Assembly (NCBI GenBank): GCA_046328715.1
Contig: JAXLWB010000015.1
Span: forward strand, 124,001-188,000
Direction: 5' to 3'
Length of the DNA: 64,000 nucleotides
Origin: JAXLWB01 sp046328715
GTDB taxonomy: Bacteria > Chloroflexota > Anaerolineae > Caldilineales > Caldilineaceae
The notes below the pieces were generated by a model that saw only the letters and a list, made by a program, of their open reading frames with translations, searched no databases and was not told the DNA's origin. Both the position numbers and the translations under genes were made by a program. The stretch's first letter is position 1; each line of letters starts with the position of its first letter. Of the stretch, positions 62,221 to 64,000 are shown in pieces.

Positions 62221-64000
62221 ATGAATGAACCACTTTCGGAACGTGAAATTGAAATTCTGCGCTTGGCAGCAGAAGGTTACGCCAATGGTGAAATTGCCAA
62301 CCGCTTATCGCTCTCCCTCAACACGGTCAAATGGTATAACGGCCAAATCTATTCGAAGCTTGCAGTCGAAAATCGCACGCAGGCAGTGCAGCGCGTCCAG
62401 GCATTGGGGCTGTTGAATGACAAACAGTCGCCAACCCAATCAGCAATGGCGGTCTCGCGCCTGCCCAGCCCACTCACAACCTTTGTTGGTCGCCGCAACG
62501 AAATCGATTCAGTCAAACAACTGCTAAAACAGCATCGCCTGGTCACATTGACCGGTGCTGGTGGCAGTGGCAAAACTCGTTTAGCACTGCGTGTGGCAGA
62601 GGAGATGAGTGGACTCTTTCGCGATGGAATTTACTTTGTTGATCTGGCAGCGATCAGCGAAGCATCCCTGGTCATCAATACCATCGCTCACGTTCTGGGG
62701 GTGGTGGATGCGCTGGGTACTCCGCTGCTAACATCCATTCAATCAGCACTCCACAACAAGCAGCTTCTGCTCTTGCTCGACAATTTCGAGCATGTGATTG
62801 AAGCCGCCAAGGTGGTGACTGATCTGCTGGCGACCACCCACCAACTGACCATCCTTGCCACCAGTCGCGAAGTATTGGCCTTGTATGGCGAGCAAGAATT
62901 TGCCGTTCCGCCATTGCAACTGCCAGACATGGAATGGTTTGCCTCTTCTCATCTGCCGCCCACCGATTTGTTGCGGAGCGAGGCCATGCAACTTTTCGAG
63001 CGTTGTGCGCAGGCGGTTGCACCGGCTTTCCGCATTACCGCAGAGAATGCGCTAGCAGTCGCCAGCCTTTGCCTGCGCTTGGACGGTTTGCCTTTAGCGA
63101 TTGAACTGGCGGCGGCGTACAGCAAGTTGTTTACGCCGCAATCCATGTTGACCCAACTCGATTCGCTCTGGCTGGAGATGAAACTGCCGTCGCGCAACCT
63201 GCCCGCCCGCCAACAAACCTTACGTAATACCATCGAGTGGAGCTATCGTTTTCTCAACGAGGAGGAGCGCACGCTCTTTGCCCAATTGGCGATCTTTCGC
63301 GATGGCTGCACCTGGGAGTCGATTGCGGCCATCTGCACCAGCACCAATCCTATCGCACTGCTCGAACCACTCAACGGGCTGGTCAACAAGAGTTTGCTTT
63401 GGCGGCGCGAAACAGCAGGCAATCAGCCGCGCTTTGGTATGTTGGAGACTATTCACCAATATGCGCTGACGTGCCTGGAAGCACGAAGTGAGATCGAGGC
63501 GCTGCAAGCGCGCCATGCCAACTACTTTCTGGGATTGGCGGAGCAAGCAGCCCCGCATTTGATCGGCGCGCAGCAACAATCCTGGTTGCTGCGCTTAGAG
63601 CTCGAACATGCCAATCTGCGAGCAGCGTTGAGCTATCTACTGGCCAATGGCAATGCCGAGAAAGCATTGCGCCTCGTCGCAGCGTTACATCGCTTTTGGG
63701 AATACCGTGGTTATATTGGTGAAGGGCGCAACTGGCTACAGCAGGCGTTGACCAAACGCGAGCAAGTGAATCTGTGCATCATTGCGAACGCCCTAAATGC
63801 GGCAGGCGGGCTCGCCTATCGACAAGGAGATCTTGACCAAGCACGCGCCCATTTTGGCGAGAGTTTACATTTGTTTGAGCAAGCCGAGGAGAAAAGTGGC
63901 ATAGCAGATACGTTGCAATTCCTGGCAACGATTGACAACAACCAAGGCAACTATGCCATAGCTCAGCAACTGCTGGAACGCAGCCTGCGCCTTTCGCGTG
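62221..64000 (+). CDS. LuxR-HTH / NB-ARC-like ATPase / TPR regulator, paralogue 2 (runs off the window)
   Basis: The frame opens at the ATG at 62221 and stays open to the window end, giving at least 593 residues. N-terminal HTH (SEREIEILRLAAEGYANGEIANRLSLSLNTVKWYNGQIYSKLAVENRTQAV), P-loop GAGGSGKT, Walker B LLLLLDNFEHVIEA, TSREVLALYGEQEF and GLPLAIELAAAYSKL all align with paralogue 1 (55616-57958), with the same spacing. TPR-like helices begin near residue 430. The two genes are clearly recent duplicates that share an upstream element. The inserts and C-terminal half are more diverged, so they may sense different signals. Confidence 0.88.
   Translation, partial: MNEPLSEREIEILRLAAEGYANGEIANRLSLSLNTVKWYNGQIYSKLAVENRTQAVQRVQALGLLNDKQSPTQSAMAVSRLPSPLTTFVGRRNEIDSVKQLLKQHRLVTLTGAGGSGKTRLALRVAEEMSGLFRDGIYFVDLAAISEASLVINTIAHVLGVVDALGTPLLTSIQSALHNKQLLLLLDNFEHVIEAAKVVTDLLATTHQLTILATSREVLALYGEQEFAVPPLQLPDMEWFASSHLPPTDLLRSEAMQLFERCAQAVAPAFRITAENALAVASLCLRLDGLPLAIELAAAYSKLFTPQSMLTQLDSLWLEMKLPSRNLPARQQTLRNTIEWSYRFLNEEERTLFAQLAIFRDGCTWESIAAICTSTNPIALLEPLNGLVNKSLLWRRETAGNQPRFGMLETIHQYALTCLEARSEIEALQARHANYFLGLAEQAAPHLIGAQQQSWLLRLELEHANLRAALSYLLANGNAEKALRLVAALHRFWEYRGYIGEGRNWLQQALTKREQVNLCIIANALNAAGGLAYRQGDLDQARAHFGESLHLFEQAEEKSGIADTLQFLATIDNNQGNYAIAQQLLERSLRLSR

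Overview
The window reads as chromosomal DNA of a bacterium from the phylum Chloroflexota, most like Caldilineaceae or other Anaerolineae-type heterotrophs. This is an inference from gene content, not from a marker gene. It rests on several points: stacked ABC importers for sugars, peptides and nucleosides; two giant membrane proteins of the 6-pyruvoyl-tetrahydropterin-synthase-related (GT-C-like) type; LuxR-ATPase-TPR regulators with the HTH at the N-terminus; DUF4058 and DUF5678/retropepsin genes; and secreted proteins ending in IYLP(L/F)VRR. No rRNA, tRNA, CRISPR array, prophage or complete insertion sequence was seen.

Layout. 1-1.4 kb: the end of a sugar isomerase/epimerase gene, then a two-gene HNH nuclease module. 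1.4-14.1 kb (minus strand): a long catabolic run with a sugar ABC importer (binding protein and two permeases), an orphan molybdenum hydroxylase large subunit, a methyltransferase, a second HNH module whose nuclease has lost its core, a 2-oxoacid/acetoin dehydrogenase E1alpha-E1beta-E2 set, an SRPBCC protein, a VOC protein and a sulfotransferase. 14.3-16.7 kb: two related membrane proteins, one extended by TPRs. 16.8-22.5 kb (minus): amidohydrolase, phenylacetate-CoA-ligase-like enzyme, class II ketose-bisphosphate-type aldolase, DUF1349-like exported protein and a four-carbon acid sugar kinase. 22.8-31.9 kb (plus): amidohydrolase, peptide-type ABC importer (binding protein and two permeases), amidase, beta-hydroxyacid dehydrogenase and DUF4058. 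31.9-45.5 kb (minus): a BMP-type nucleoside importer (lipoprotein, ATPase, two permeases) interrupted by two tandem 1,000-residue membrane proteins and followed by a DUF5678/aspartyl-protease pair and an MTA/SAH-deaminase-like amidohydrolase. 46-50.4 kb: miaB, then a padR / permease-stub-VOC / MFS efflux operon. 50.6-64 kb: a 1,001-residue exported coiled-coil protein, small membrane proteins, a broken methyltransferase, two LuxR-ATPase-TPR paralogues, a GNAT/beta-helix fusion, a DUF3455 protein and a rhodanese.

Functionally the first 46 kb looks like scavenging: uptake of sugars, peptides and nucleosides feeding amidases, deaminases, acid-sugar enzymes and an acyl-transferring dehydrogenase. 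Neither the sugar nor the peptide importer has an ATPase gene here, so both probably borrow ATPases from elsewhere.

The most unusual signals are in the repeats. (i) Four copies of a miniature inverted-repeat element with ends TAGACAAAGC, one sitting directly against the padR promoter. (ii) A different 151-bp inverted-repeat element between exact 15-bp direct repeats. (iii) A palindromic repeat of about 40 bp carried in the same reading frame inside two unrelated genes (E2 and miaB), in the manner of Rickettsia palindromic elements. (iv) Long hairpins in many spacers between genes. Other points for a second look are the padR promoter with a 23-bp palindrome and an apparently leaderless start, the GNAT-membrane-beta-helix fusion, the shared C-terminal IYLP(L/F)VRR tail, and a 17-bp element upstream of both LuxR-ATPase genes.
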